The position numbers were made by a program, and so were the translations under genes. A DNA stretch of 43,550 bases from Acidobacteriota bacterium (GTDB lineage: Bacteria > Acidobacteriota > Blastocatellia > Pyrinomonadales > Pyrinomonadaceae). Where the stretch lies: NCBI GenBank assembly GCA_025463125.1, contig JAOAPX010000185.1, positions 1-43,550 on the forward strand. The letters run 5' to 3'. The notes under the pieces are model-generated. The model saw only the letters and a list, made by a program, of their open reading frames with translations. It made no database searches and was not told the DNA's origin. Every line of letters starts with the position of its first letter. Position 1 is the stretch's first letter. Below, one piece after another: positions 1-8,475 of this stretch.

Positions 1-450
1 ACGTTGATCTTACTCTCTCAAAAACTTCAGCGATTTAGAGGACAAGTCAAGCACAAAACGCCTCGAATGGATGCACACTTTAAAGTTTTAAATATTTAAT
101 GGTTGTGAACTATAAGCGGTAAACACATGAAAAGCCGCTTTTGGATAAAAAAAAGAAAAGCCGATAGTTTTGAAGCTTTAGCTTTTCCGTCGTCTTGTAA
201 AACTCCTTGTGAAAGTAAAAACATCGATGACGGTGATAAGGTTTGTCTGCGATTTGAAATTCAAGCTCTCGGAACTGTTCAACAAGCTCAGTATTGTTCG
301 CGAAACAAACAGCGCTCTTTATTTCAGAATTTAAGAATTAATTGTGAGTGAAGTAGTAGTTTTAACAAAAACCGAGTTTGAAGATGTTCCACAAGGTGTC
401 CAAATAAGAAAAGGACATCTTTGCAGATATCCTTTTCTTATTGAAATTAA
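1..450. other. left-edge region without a convincing gene
   Basis: No open frame here looks like a real protein. The two short plus-strand frames (127-351 and 344-622) have no recognisable domain, no good ribosome binding site, and the second runs through the tRNA-Lys gene. The only structured element I can see is the hairpin at 403-442 that follows the tRNA on the minus strand. A small gene entering from outside the left edge cannot be excluded. Confidence 0.6.
403..442 (-). terminator. hairpin terminator after tRNA-Lys
   Basis: A 12-bp perfect inverted repeat (AATAAGAAAAGG at 403-414, CCTTTTCTTATT at 431-442), with further pairing inside, lies just downstream of the minus-strand tRNA-Lys. 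The minus-strand 3' arm is T-rich. This fits factor-independent termination of the tRNA transcript. The lack of a long uninterrupted T run makes it less certain. Confidence 0.55.
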
Positions 451-526
451 TGGTGATCCGACCTGGACTCGAACCAGGGACCCAATGGTTAAAAGCCATT
501 TGCTCTACCGACTGAGCTATCGGACC
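451..526 (-). tRNA. tRNA-Lys (anticodon TTT)
   Basis: Read on the minus strand, the 5' half GGTCCGA pairs with TCGGATC to give a seven-pair acceptor stem with one G-T pair. The D-arm (TAGCTCAGTCGGTAGAGC), the anticodon loop CTTTTAA and the T-arm with GGTTCGAGTCC are all canonical. Anticodon TTT decodes Lys. The CCA end is encoded at 451-453, and without it the mature body is 454-526 (73 nt). Confidence 0.96.
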
Positions 527-707
527 ACACCGGCGATGTTGTTTTGTTTTCAACATCAAGCCGAAACAATAATCTTACATATTGAAGTAAAAGTTGGCAA
601 GTCGGGTATCGCATTTTTTTAGATGTAATTATAATTCTTAAAATTTAAACATCCCTGCGTTTGATTCCGCGACACGCCCTTTAACTTTCTTTACTTTACA
701 AACAAGC

Positions 708-2021
708 TTATTTGTCGAACCAGCCTTCCATTACAGAGTTTTGCACAATGATGGTTTGATCCCGTTCGGGTCCGGTTGAGATTAAACCGATTTCCACGCC
801 GATTGAATTTGATAAAAACTCGACGTATTCGCGGGCTTTTTTCGGCAATTTTTCGATATCAGTAACGCCTAAAGTTTCGCTTTTCCAGCCTTCGAGCGTT
901 TCGTAGATCGGTTTTATCAAGCGCAAATCCTGCGAAACAGCCGGGAATGTATCTACTCTTTCGCCGTTGATTTCATACCCGATGCAGACTTTTATTTCGT
1001 CTAAAGCGTCGAGAACGTCGAGTTTTGTCAGCGCGACCGAGTTGAAACCGTTAAGTTCAGCCGCGTACCTGGTGGCGACGGCATCGAACCAGCCGCAGCG
1101 TCTGGGGCGTTTGGTTACGGAGCCGTATTCGTTGCCGCGCTTGCGGATCAAATTCGCCATCGTTTCTTCTTCGTCGAGCATTTCCGTCGGGAAAGGACCT
1201 TCGCCGACGCGCGTTGCGTAAGTTCTGACAATGCCGAGAACGCCCGTGATGTGATGCGGCGGAATTCCCGCGCCGACCGATGCTCCGCCCGCCGTCGGGT
1301 TTGAAGATGTCACATACGGATATGTTCCGTGATCGACGTCGAGCAAGGTTGCCTGCGCGCCTTCGAGAAGAATCTTTTTGTTTTGTTTTTTGGCTTCCGA
1401 GAAAAAATGCGACGTTTCGCAGACAAACGGCTTTAATCTCTCGACAAGCGCCGACGTTTCTTCAAAAATCTGATCGGCGTAAAGCGGCGGCTGACCGTAT
1501 GTGACGATGATTCGATTGGCTTCTTCGAGGTTTCGCTCGATTCTAAGCTTCAAAACTTCCGGCGAAAGCGCGTCGGAAACGCGGATTCCGCGACGACCGA
1601 CCTTATCTTCATACGCCGGACCGATCCCGCGCAGAGTCGTGCCGATTTTTTCATTGCCGAGACGCTCTTCCGAAGTGTGATCGAGAGCGCGGTGATACGG
1701 CATAATAAGGTGCGCGCGGCTCGTAACAATTAAACGCTCCGGCGTGATCGAAATGCCCTGCGACTGCATCTGGTCAACTTCTTCGAAAAACGCTTTCGGA
1801 TCGATGACCATTCCGTTTCCGAGAACGCATGTTGTATCCTCGTGAATGATACCGGACGGCAAAAGCCTTAAAACAAACGCTTTATCGCCGACATAAACCG
1901 AGTGACCGGCATTATGCCCGCCCTGGTAACGCGCCACTATATCGAACCGATCCGCCAGCAGATCAACAACTTTTCCTTTTCCTTCGTCGCCCCATTGTGC
2001 GCCGATAATTACAATTATCAT
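708..2021 (-). CDS. purA: adenylosuccinate synthase
   Basis: PurA joins IMP and aspartate using GTP, giving adenylosuccinate, the first committed step from IMP to AMP in the cytoplasm. The N-terminus has the family signature QWGDEGKGK, with the catalytic Asp12 and His40 in GGHNAGH. The 437-residue length is normal for bacterial PurA. An AAGGA ribosome binding site sits four bases before the ATG on the minus strand, which supports this start. It is followed downstream by tRNA-Lys and preceded by the acetyltransferase gene 63 bp away. It may share a transcript with that gene, but the spacing does not prove this. purD, from an earlier stage of the same pathway, lies separately at 32596-33867. 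Confidence 0.97.
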   Translation of the reverse strand: MIIVIIGAQWGDEGKGKVVDLLADRFDIVARYQGGHNAGHSVYVGDKAFVLRLLPSGIIHEDTTCVLGNGMVIDPKAFFEEVDQMQSQGISITPERLIVTSRAHLIMPYHRALDHTSEERLGNEKIGTTLRGIGPAYEDKVGRRGIRVSDALSPEVLKLRIERNLEEANRIIVTYGQPPLYADQIFEETSALVERLKPFVCETSHFFSEAKKQNKKILLEGAQATLLDVDHGTYPYVTSSNPTAGGASVGAGIPPHHITGVLGIVRTYATRVGEGPFPTEMLDEEETMANLIRKRGNEYGSVTKRPRRCGWFDAVATRYAAELNGFNSVALTKLDVLDALDEIKVCIGYEINGERVDTFPAVSQDLRLIKPIYETLEGWKSETLGVTDIEKLPKKAREYVEFLSNSIGVEIGLISTGPERDQTIIVQNSVMEGWFDK

Positions 2022-2084
2022 TTATCCTTATTATTATTTAATAGTTATTATTCAGCCCGGTTTCAGCCCGTCAGCTTTTGAATA

Positions 2085-2636
2085 TTAAATATTAAACTTT
2101 CTCCAGTCTTCCTTTAGCATTGCGTAAACCGCCCAGTCCTTAAGTTCGTCGTTCAGCAATTCGACCTGCCGGTGAACGCCTTCGAGTTTGAATCCGAGTC
2201 TTTCAGGGATGGCGCGGCTCTTAGTGTTTTCGACATTACAGTTTATCTGCACGCGGTTTAAATTCAAATCGTTGAATGCATAATCCATCAAAACGCGGCT
2301 GCATCTCGTCGCGATGCCTTTTCCCTGCGCCCCTTTTGCCAGCCAATACCCGAGCTGAACCGATTTATTTGCTTCATTTAAATTGTGCAAGCCGATTGTT
2401 CCGACAATTTTCTGCCGCAAAACAACGCAAACGGCAAATGTTCCGTTTGCGGCTAATTCAAACAGGTTCTTTTTTATAAAATCGCGCGCCTCAATGATCG
2501 AATAAGTGTCTGTCGCCCAGGGCATCCATAATTTCAATTGCTCCAAGTTTTCGCGAACCGCCGCGTAAAGCTCTTCGGCATCCTGAAGCATCGGCAAAAC
2601 CAGTTTCAATTCATGATCGATTTCATAGCAAAACAT
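2085..2636 (-). CDS. GNAT-family N-acetyltransferase (RimJ/RimL-like)
   Basis: This 183-residue protein has the GNAT fold. The acetyl-CoA loop is visible as AQGKGIAT after the LGYWL strand, and the late RAIPERLGF motif resembles the N-x-x-S-x-x-x-x-x-x-x-G-F segment of RimJ/RimL enzymes. Those enzymes acetylate protein N-termini such as ribosomal proteins, but many relatives act on small molecules, so the substrate is open. The usual Asn in that segment seems replaced (SRAIPERLGF), a mild departure. The gene lies between glgA and purA on the same strand, separated from glgA by about 100 bp of simple repeats. Confidence 0.8.
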   Translation of the reverse strand: MFCYEIDHELKLVLPMLQDAEELYAAVRENLEQLKLWMPWATDTYSIIEARDFIKKNLFELAANGTFAVCVVLRQKIVGTIGLHNLNEANKSVQLGYWLAKGAQGKGIATRCSRVLMDYAFNDLNLNRVQINCNVENTKSRAIPERLGFKLEGVHRQVELLNDELKDWAVYAMLKEDWRKFNI

Positions 2637-2644
2637 ATTATTTT

Positions 2645-2755
2645 AGTGAAAGGTTAAAATGAAAAGTTAAAAGTTAAAAAACAAATTAACAAGCCGCTTT
2701 CACTTTTCACTTTTCACTTTTTCGCTTTTAATTAATCACTTTTCACTTTTTCGCC
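2645..2755. repeat. GTGAAAAG-type simple repeats between glgA and the acetyltransferase
   Basis: This stretch is made of variants of TTAAAAG/GTGAAAAG on one strand and CACTTTTC on the other. CACTTTTC-like units recur at 2700-2720 and 2737-2752, and the left part (2650-2680) is their partial complement, so an imperfect hairpin could form. The repeat begins exactly at the glgA stop codon on the minus strand. Similar motifs appear near 25870-25975. I see no coding potential here. It may be a neutral expansion or an RNA 3'-end hairpin. Confidence 0.6.
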
Positions 2756-4164
2756 ATTTCATAAAGCTTTACGTACTTTCTCGCGGCGTTTTCCCAAGAG
2801 TTGTCAATCGTCATACCGTTGCGCTGCAAGCGACGCCAGGCGTCAGATTCGTGATAAGCAAATAAGGCTTCGTAAATTTTTTCCAAAAACTTATCCGCTT
2901 CGTATTCACTAAACTTAAATCCGTTTCCGGTATTTCTGACGCGGTCGAAGTTTTCCACCGTGTCGTCCAGACCGCCGACGGCTCGCACAATCGGAATAGT
3001 CCCGTAGCGCAGCGAATACATCTGATTAAGCCCGCACGGCTCGAAACGCGAAGGCATCATAAACATATCCGCTCCGGCTTCGATCAGATGCGCTAAATCC
3101 TCGTTGTAACCGCGATAAACGCCGACTTGCCGCGGAGCGTAATCGCGCAGATTCTGCCAGAAATCTTCGTATTCTTTCGCGCCCGAACCGAGCGAGACGA
3201 TATAAGCTCCGGTCGCAAGGATTTCGCCCGCAGTCTGCATCATCAGATCGATTCCCTTTTGCGAAGTAAGCCGCGTGATCGACGCGAAAACAGGCTTTTC
3301 CAGATCAACCGGCAAAGAAAATTGTTCGAGCAGGGCTTTTTTGCAATCAAGCTTTCCGCTTAAATCCTGCGCGTTATATTGAGCCGGCAAAACCGGATCG
3401 GCTGCCGGATTCCAGACGTCGTAATCGACTCCGTTTGTAATCCCGATCAGGCGATTTGAACGCTGCCGCAAAAGCCCGTCGAGCCCGTAGCCTTCTTCGG
3501 GCGTTTGAATTTCGTAGGAATAGCGCGGCGAAACCGTCGAGAGAATATCGGAAACAGCCAGCCCGGCTTTCATCGCCGACGCGTGACCGTTGAGCAAAAA
3601 AGCATTGCGCGCGAATTCGCTGCTGAAACCGAATTTCCAAAGCTCTTCGGCGCTGAACGCGCCTTGATACGCGAGATTATGAATGGAAAAAACGGTTCTG
3701 CTGTTGCGCCAGTAATCATCCCAAAGCCGTTTCGAAGCGATTTCGACGGCGGCGAAACCGCAGTGCCAATCGTTTAAATGAATAATGTCGGGCGGCGCGC
3801 CGATGCGTTCGATCAGGACGAGCGCGGCATGATTAAAAAAAGCGAATCGCTCGTAATCTTCCGCGTAGCCGTAAAGCGAATCTCTATGAAAATATTCGGG
3901 AGCGTCGATCAAAAAAGTCGGCGAACCGTTTGCTTCGCTGTAAAAAACGCGCGCTCGATACGATGTTCCGCGCCAGTTAACCCATAAATCGTCAATCGCC
4001 AGATGCGAAAGATATTCGGGTTTCGTTTGACGATAAAGCGGCGTAATCAAAACGCTGTCTTCGCCGATACGTTTCAACGCTTTCGGCAAAGCGCCGGCAA
4101 CATCGCCGAGCCCTCCGGTTTTTGAATATGGAACCGCTTCCGCGGAAAGAACAGCAATTCGCAT
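2743..4164 (-). CDS. glgA: glycogen synthase (ADP-glucose type)
   Basis: GlgA extends alpha-1,4-glucan from ADP-glucose for glycogen storage (GT5 family). The protein opens with MRIAVLSAEAVPYSKTGG, which contains the KTGGLGDV donor-binding motif (Lys15). Near the C-terminus is EPCGLNQMYSLRYGTIP, the conserved GT-B nucleotide-sugar site. The 473-residue length is typical. I chose the ATG at 4164. A TTG five codons upstream is in frame, but MRIAVL matches the usual GlgA start. No other glycogen gene (glgB, glgC, glgP) is in the window, so it appears isolated from its pathway. rho lies upstream on the same strand, with a terminator between them. Confidence 0.95.
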   Translation of the reverse strand: MRIAVLSAEAVPYSKTGGLGDVAGALPKALKRIGEDSVLITPLYRQTKPEYLSHLAIDDLWVNWRGTSYRARVFYSEANGSPTFLIDAPEYFHRDSLYGYAEDYERFAFFNHAALVLIERIGAPPDIIHLNDWHCGFAAVEIASKRLWDDYWRNSRTVFSIHNLAYQGAFSAEELWKFGFSSEFARNAFLLNGHASAMKAGLAVSDILSTVSPRYSYEIQTPEEGYGLDGLLRQRSNRLIGITNGVDYDVWNPAADPVLPAQYNAQDLSGKLDCKKALLEQFSLPVDLEKPVFASITRLTSQKGIDLMMQTAGEILATGAYIVSLGSGAKEYEDFWQNLRDYAPRQVGVYRGYNEDLAHLIEAGADMFMMPSRFEPCGLNQMYSLRYGTIPIVRAVGGLDDTVENFDRVRNTGNGFKFSEYEADKFLEKIYEALFAYHESDAWRRLQRNGMTIDNSWENAARKYVKLYEMAKK

Positions 4165-4277
4165 TTTTGATTTCAGCAAAGGCTAGAAAACGCCCGCACA
4201 AGCTTTATTATTCTTTAATATTTAAGACTTATCAAATCTGCCTTTTGTGGAATGTTTTGTCAAGAAAGCCTCAACAC

Positions 4278-4312
4278 AAAAAGAGGCTGGCGTTTTTGCC
4301 AACCTCTTTTTT
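4278..4312 (-). terminator. intrinsic terminator downstream of rho
   Basis: A strong hairpin is visible: AAAAAGAGG at 4278-4286 pairs with CCTCTTTTT, and TGGC pairs with GCCA across a four- to five-base loop, with one mismatch. A-runs and T-runs flank it on both sides, so it could act in both directions. It sits 35 bp after the rho stop codon on the minus strand. Confidence 0.8.
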
Positions 4313-4347
4313 ATACAAACGATTTTCATTAAACGCCTTAATGCGTT

Positions 4348-5766
4348 TTAGGTTTGCATTGAAGCCAGGAACTCCGAGTTCGCCTTTGTTTTTGAAAGAC
4401 GTTCGAGAACGACTTCCATCTGCTCGACGGGCGAAAGCGGATTGAGAACGCGGCGCATAACCCAGATGCGGTTCAAGTCTTCCTTGCTGATGAGCAATTC
4501 TTCTTTACGCGTTCCGGAGCGCTGCAAATCGATTGCCGGGAATAAGCGTTTGTCGCTTAAGCGGCGATCGAGATGAATTTCCGAGTTACCGGTTCCTTTA
4601 AATTCCTCAAAGATTACGTCGTCCATTCTCGAACCCGTATCGATTAAAGCCGTCGCGATAATCGTCAGGCTTCCGCCTTCTTCGATATTGCGCGCCGCGC
4701 CGAAAAAGCGTTTCGGACGCTGCAAAGCGTTTGAATCGATACCGCCCGAGAGAATTTTGCCCGACGGCGGAACGACCGCGTTGTGCGCTCGCGCGAGACG
4801 CGTGATCGAATCGAGCAGAATGACGACGTCGCGTTTGTGTTCGACGAGGCGTTTCGCTTTTTCGATCACCATATCGGCAACCTGCACGTGTCGTGTCGGC
4901 GGTTCGTCAAATGTCGAAGAGATAACTTCGCCCCTGACCGAACGCTGCATATCGGTAACTTCTTCCGGTCGCTCGTCAATCAGCAAAACGATCAAGGTCA
5001 CTTCCGGATGATTTTCCGTGATCGAATTGGCAATCGTCTGCAAAAGCATCGTTTTACCGGTTCGCGGCGGCGCGACGATCAATGCGCGCTGTCCTTTTCC
5101 GATCGGCGTGACCAGATCGATAACCCGCGCCGATACGTGATCGGGCTTGGTTTCCATTCTGAGCTGCTCATCGGGATAAAGCGGCGTTAAGTTGTCGAAA
5201 AAGACTTTTTCCCGCGCCACTTCGGGCGCTTCGAAATTGATCGCTTCGACCTTAATCAGCGCGAAATATCGCTCGCCTTCTTTCGGCGGACGGATTTGCC
5301 CGGAAACCGTGTCGCCCGTTCGCAAATCGAATTTGCGAATCTGCGACGGCGATACGTAAATATCGTCGGGACCGGGAAGATAATTGTATTCGGGTGCGCG
5401 CAGGAAACCGAAGCCGTCAGGCAGGGTTTCGAGAACGCCTTCGGAAAAAATCAAACCGCTTTTTTCCGTCTGCGCGGCGAGAACCTTAAAAATCAATTCC
5501 TGTTTGCGCAAGCCGGTCGCGCCTTCGATGCCCAGGTCTTTGGCGACAGTTGTCAATTCGCTGATCGACATATCTTTCAATCCGGCTAAATCCAGGGTTG
5601 CGGTTGCCTGTACGTTTTGAGATTTTTTTCTCTCGTTTTGATCCCCGCTTGATTTTTCACTGTTCTCAGAACCGTCGTTATTAACTTGTTCTGATTCGAC
5701 AAAACCGTTTTCTTCCGGATTTGTTTCCTTCACCTTTCTTGTTGTTCTTGTTGTTTTGGTTGCCAT
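4348..5766 (-). CDS. rho: transcription termination factor Rho
   Basis: Rho is a hexameric RNA-dependent ATPase that pulls nascent RNA from RNA polymerase. Residues 1-58 are a polar, low-complexity extension rich in Lys, Glu, Ser and Asn that E. coli Rho lacks. Then come a Rho_N/SAP-like helix domain (about 60-100), the cold-shock RNA-binding domain with GFGFLR (118-123), and the RecA-like ATPase with APPRTGKT (232-239) and the RPEEVTDM segment. The total of 472 residues is longer than the 419 of E. coli, consistent with the extension. The gene is alone on its strand with about 230 bp upstream. The leader could hold autoregulatory Rho sites, but I cannot identify one by eye. Confidence 0.97.
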   Translation of the reverse strand: MATKTTRTTRKVKETNPEENGFVESEQVNNDGSENSEKSSGDQNERKKSQNVQATATLDLAGLKDMSISELTTVAKDLGIEGATGLRKQELIFKVLAAQTEKSGLIFSEGVLETLPDGFGFLRAPEYNYLPGPDDIYVSPSQIRKFDLRTGDTVSGQIRPPKEGERYFALIKVEAINFEAPEVAREKVFFDNLTPLYPDEQLRMETKPDHVSARVIDLVTPIGKGQRALIVAPPRTGKTMLLQTIANSITENHPEVTLIVLLIDERPEEVTDMQRSVRGEVISSTFDEPPTRHVQVADMVIEKAKRLVEHKRDVVILLDSITRLARAHNAVVPPSGKILSGGIDSNALQRPKRFFGAARNIEEGGSLTIIATALIDTGSRMDDVIFEEFKGTGNSEIHLDRRLSDKRLFPAIDLQRSGTRKEELLISKEDLNRIWVMRRVLNPLSPVEQMEVVLERLSKTKANSEFLASMQT

Positions 5767-5924
5767 GTTAATTCCGTTTGTCTTTGGTAGCAGTTGAAGT
5801 TTCAGACTTTAGAGTTTCAAACGTTGTATCACAACTGTCGTAAAAGGATTTGAAATACTAAAGTGGAGATTAAAGTATGGAAAGTTCGTAGTAGTGCCAA
5901 AGATTTAAGCCCTAGAGCTTTCGT

Positions 5925-5949
5925 AAAAACCCTTGAGTTTTTTTAGGGA
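5925..5949 (-). terminator. possible weak terminator after engB
   Basis: On the minus strand CCCT pairs with AGGG around an A-rich loop and is followed by five Ts, 45 bp after the engB stop. The stem is only four to five pairs, so this is a weak candidate. Confidence 0.35.
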
Positions 5950-5993
5950 TGTTTATTTATTACTACATTTAAAGAGAAAAATCAACTATTGCG

Positions 5994-6575
5994 TCAAAAA
6001 TTATTCAATGCAGTGCCGATTTTCGTCCATATACTTTCTCTACCTTTCCCGGTGATAGAAGAGTAAGTCAAAATCTCGCTTTTCGGCAAAATTTTCTTTA
6101 TTTCAAATAAGCTTTTATTTAGCTGGTTAGAAGAAAGTTTATCGGCTTTGGTTGCTACTATTATGTGATTTTTGTTGTAGTAATGGAGCCATTCGTTCAA
6201 TTGAATATCAAGCGCCGTCGGATTGTGACGCGAGTCAATTAATTGAATCGACAAAACGAGCGATTCGCGCCCCGAGAGATACTCTTCCGCCATCACGCCC
6301 CAATCGGCGCGCGTCGATTTCGAAACTCTCGCGTAACCGTAGCCCGGCAAATCCGCAAAATAAAAGCTTTCATTTATCAGAAAGAAATTGATGCTCTGCG
6401 TTCTGCCCGGCGTGTTTGAAGTGCGCGCCAGCCCTTTTCTCTGCAAAAGAGAATTAATCAGGCTGGACTTGCCGACGTTAGATCGCCCGAGAAAAGCAAT
6501 TTCGGGCAAGCCGTCGGTTGTCCAGTGCTCACGGTTAAACGCGCTTTTTACAAAATTTACACTATTTATCTTCAT
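5994..6575 (-). CDS. engB: ribosome biogenesis GTPase EngB (YsxC/YihA)
   Basis: EngB is a small essential GTPase that acts in late assembly of the large ribosomal subunit. All G motifs are present: G1 GRSNVGKS at 30-37, the conserved NTPGRTQ switch I at 54-60, G3 DLPG at 75-78, and G4 TKAD after the HIIVA strand. The 193-residue length is exactly that of the family. It is transcribed divergently from the cyanophycinase operon, with 81 bp between the two start codons, so promoters for both must lie in that gap. Confidence 0.96.
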   Translation of the reverse strand: MKINSVNFVKSAFNREHWTTDGLPEIAFLGRSNVGKSSLINSLLQRKGLARTSNTPGRTQSINFFLINESFYFADLPGYGYARVSKSTRADWGVMAEEYLSGRESLVLSIQLIDSRHNPTALDIQLNEWLHYYNKNHIIVATKADKLSSNQLNKSLFEIKKILPKSEILTYSSITGKGRESIWTKIGTALNNF

Positions 6576-6620
6576 TTCATTATGTATTTTTTCATACAGA
6601 TTTTATTATTAACAATACAA

Positions 6621-6652
6621 TATAATTGAATTTTACGAATAGACCAGGAGGG
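6621..6652 (+). promoter_or_regulatory. -10 box and strong Shine-Dalgarno of the cyanophycinase operon
   Basis: A perfect TATAAT lies at 6621-6626, 31 bp before the start codon, and AGGAGGG at 6646-6652 gives near-ideal ribosome binding four bases before the ATG. I see no good -35 box at the right distance, which could mean activator dependence. Confidence 0.5.
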
Positions 6653-6656
6653 ATTT

Positions 6657-7502
6657 ATGTTCAAAAAAGAAGATAAAGGAATTTTAGTCGCGGTAGGCGG
6701 AGGCGAGTCCGCCGATATTACCGATGATTCGATAAAAATCATCGAAAAGTTTATAGAATATTCGGGCGGAATCAATAAAGCGAAAATTATTGTTATGACG
6801 GTCGCCACCAACAAGCCCGAAGAAGCGCGCGAGCGTTACGAAGAATTGTTCGGACGAATAAATTTTAAGAATTTCGATTTCGTAAATATCACAGATCGCA
6901 GCGAGGCTTACGAGAAAGAGGTTTTGAAAAAGATAGAATCGGCAACCGGTTTATATTTTACCGGCGGCAACCAGCTTCACGTGACGGCTTTAACCGGCGG
7001 GTCGCCGCTTCATCAATTAATTCTGGATAAATTCAGCGAAGGTTTAGTTATCGGCGGAACGAGCGCCGGAGCGATGATGATGTCTTCTTCGACATTGGTT
7101 TCCGGTGAAACCGACTGCGCTCCGAGGCTCGGCGCCATTGAAGTAGCGCCCGGCATGGAGCTTATCGACAATTCAATTATAGATACGCATTTTTCCCAGA
7201 GAGGTCGCCACGGACGCCTGCTTTCCGCTGTTGTTCATAATCCGCAGGCGATCGGCATCGGGATTGACGAACGCACCGCAATGATCGTCCAGGGCAATAA
7301 ATTCGAAGTTGTCGGCGAAGGCGCCGTGACGGTCATCTGCGCCAAAAATTCGATGCATACGAACTTACCCTATATAAAAACCGACGAAACCATCAGCGCT
7401 TTCGGTGTTGATTTTCACGTTTTGCCCGAAGGCTATGAATATGATTTGAGCAAGCGCGAACCTATAACACCGAACACGAAAAAAATGGTCGAAGGAAAAT
7501 AA
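6657..7502 (+). CDS. cphB: cyanophycinase
   Basis: Cyanophycinase (peptidase family S51) cleaves the storage polymer cyanophycin, a poly-aspartate backbone with arginine side chains, to beta-Asp-Arg dipeptides. The nucleophile elbow GTSAGA (Ser136) is clear. FTGGNQ (101-106), DTHFSQRGRHGRL (176-188) and GIDERTA match the conserved blocks that hold the substrate and the catalytic acid/base in cyanophycinases. The 281-residue length is normal. No signal peptide is visible, so it should act on intracellular polymer. It is first in an apparent three-gene operon whose last gene would split the released dipeptide. No cyanophycin synthetase (cphA) is in the window. Confidence 0.92.
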   Translation: MFKKEDKGILVAVGGGESADITDDSIKIIEKFIEYSGGINKAKIIVMTVATNKPEEARERYEELFGRINFKNFDFVNITDRSEAYEKEVLKKIESATGLYFTGGNQLHVTALTGGSPLHQLILDKFSEGLVIGGTSAGAMMMSSSTLVSGETDCAPRLGAIEVAPGMELIDNSIIDTHFSQRGRHGRLLSAVVHNPQAIGIGIDERTAMIVQGNKFEVVGEGAVTVICAKNSMHTNLPYIKTDETISAFGVDFHVLPEGYEYDLSKREPITPNTKKMVEGK

Positions 7503-7525
7503 ATTAAAAATATCAAGGGGGAAAC

Positions 7526-8443
7526 ATGCGTTTAATAAAAGTTTCAGCGCCACTGGGACGAGGCGCTGATGTTGCGAAATTGGCTTTCAACGAAGGAATA
7601 AAAGACGTTTCGATTTATAATGCCGCGAAGCATTCCGCCGAAGGCGATGTAAAAAATCAGGACGTAATCGAGATAGCCACTTCGACTCCTAAAGGAAAGC
7701 ATTTTATTGACGCTCTTTTAGGAGCCGAATTTTTCGATCGGCAAAATTTTTCAGTTGCCGTCCGGCAGCCTCGTTCAATTCTTTCGAGCGAAAACTTGCG
7801 GGAATTAACCAGACCTCTCGTCGATCCGGCGACCGATATTTTCGAAGAATTGTGGCAATTCAGTCATATAACAATCGGATTTATCGGGCGCGTTTTTATC
7901 GCCGCCTGTTTGCTAGCCTACGGTCTGATTCATCAGAAAATTTTGATAATAATCGCCGGTCTTTTATTTTTGCCGCTTTTGCCGCTTCTTCTGGCAATCG
8001 GTTTCGGTTCGTGGACAAAGCAGCCGAAATTAGTTTTGCAGGCTTTTCTGGCGTTTATAACGGCAACCGTTTTACTTTTACTCGGAGGCGCCGCAATCGG
8101 CGCAGTTTCCAGCCCGCCGGTTCAATACGATGAATTCAATTCTTTGCCCGTTACGTTTGTGATCGCCTTAGCGGTCGGCATCGCGGCGGGTCTGGCGAAC
8201 GTCGACGACGTCGGCAACCGGGCGATGATCGGACTGGCGGCAACGTCCCAGATCGCGATCGTTCCCGTCTGGTTCGGTATCTGTTTAGTTCTCGGTTTTC
8301 CGGCGACGACCGGCGAAAGCGAACTGACAAAGCACGCGCTATCGTTTCCGCTAACAATTCTGACTATTATCGGCGCTTCTCTGGCGACTTATGTTTTGCT
8401 GGGCGCGGCGAGCCAGCGGCTGAAAAATGTCAGAAACGAATAA
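7526..8443 (+). CDS. DUF389-like multi-spanning membrane protein
   Basis: I recognise this only as similar to the DUF389 family. Residues 1-105 look like a soluble alpha/beta domain. About six membrane helices follow at roughly 113-134, 137-160, 167-192, 207-224, 234-258 and 271-294. The segments LLFLPLLPLLLAIGFG and VIALAVGIAAGLAN, with a later VPVWFGICLVLG, resemble the core repeats of DUF389. The start is preceded by an AAGGGGG ribosome binding site. It lies 23 bp after cyanophycinase and 32 bp before the dipeptidase, so it is very likely co-transcribed. It could transport cyanophycin-derived dipeptides or amino acids, or sense them through its soluble domain. Neither is shown by the sequence. 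Confidence 0.8.
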   Translation: MRLIKVSAPLGRGADVAKLAFNEGIKDVSIYNAAKHSAEGDVKNQDVIEIATSTPKGKHFIDALLGAEFFDRQNFSVAVRQPRSILSSENLRELTRPLVDPATDIFEELWQFSHITIGFIGRVFIAACLLAYGLIHQKILIIIAGLLFLPLLPLLLAIGFGSWTKQPKLVLQAFLAFITATVLLLLGGAAIGAVSSPPVQYDEFNSLPVTFVIALAVGIAAGLANVDDVGNRAMIGLAATSQIAIVPVWFGICLVLGFPATTGESELTKHALSFPLTILTIIGASLATYVLLGAASQRLKNVRNE

Positions 8444-8475
8444 AATGACAAAATAAAAGGTAAATACAAAACAAG

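Noticed and set aside
344-622. 92-residue open frame overlapping tRNA-Lys
   Set aside because: It reads straight through the tRNA on the opposite strand and its translation includes typical tRNA-antisense residues.
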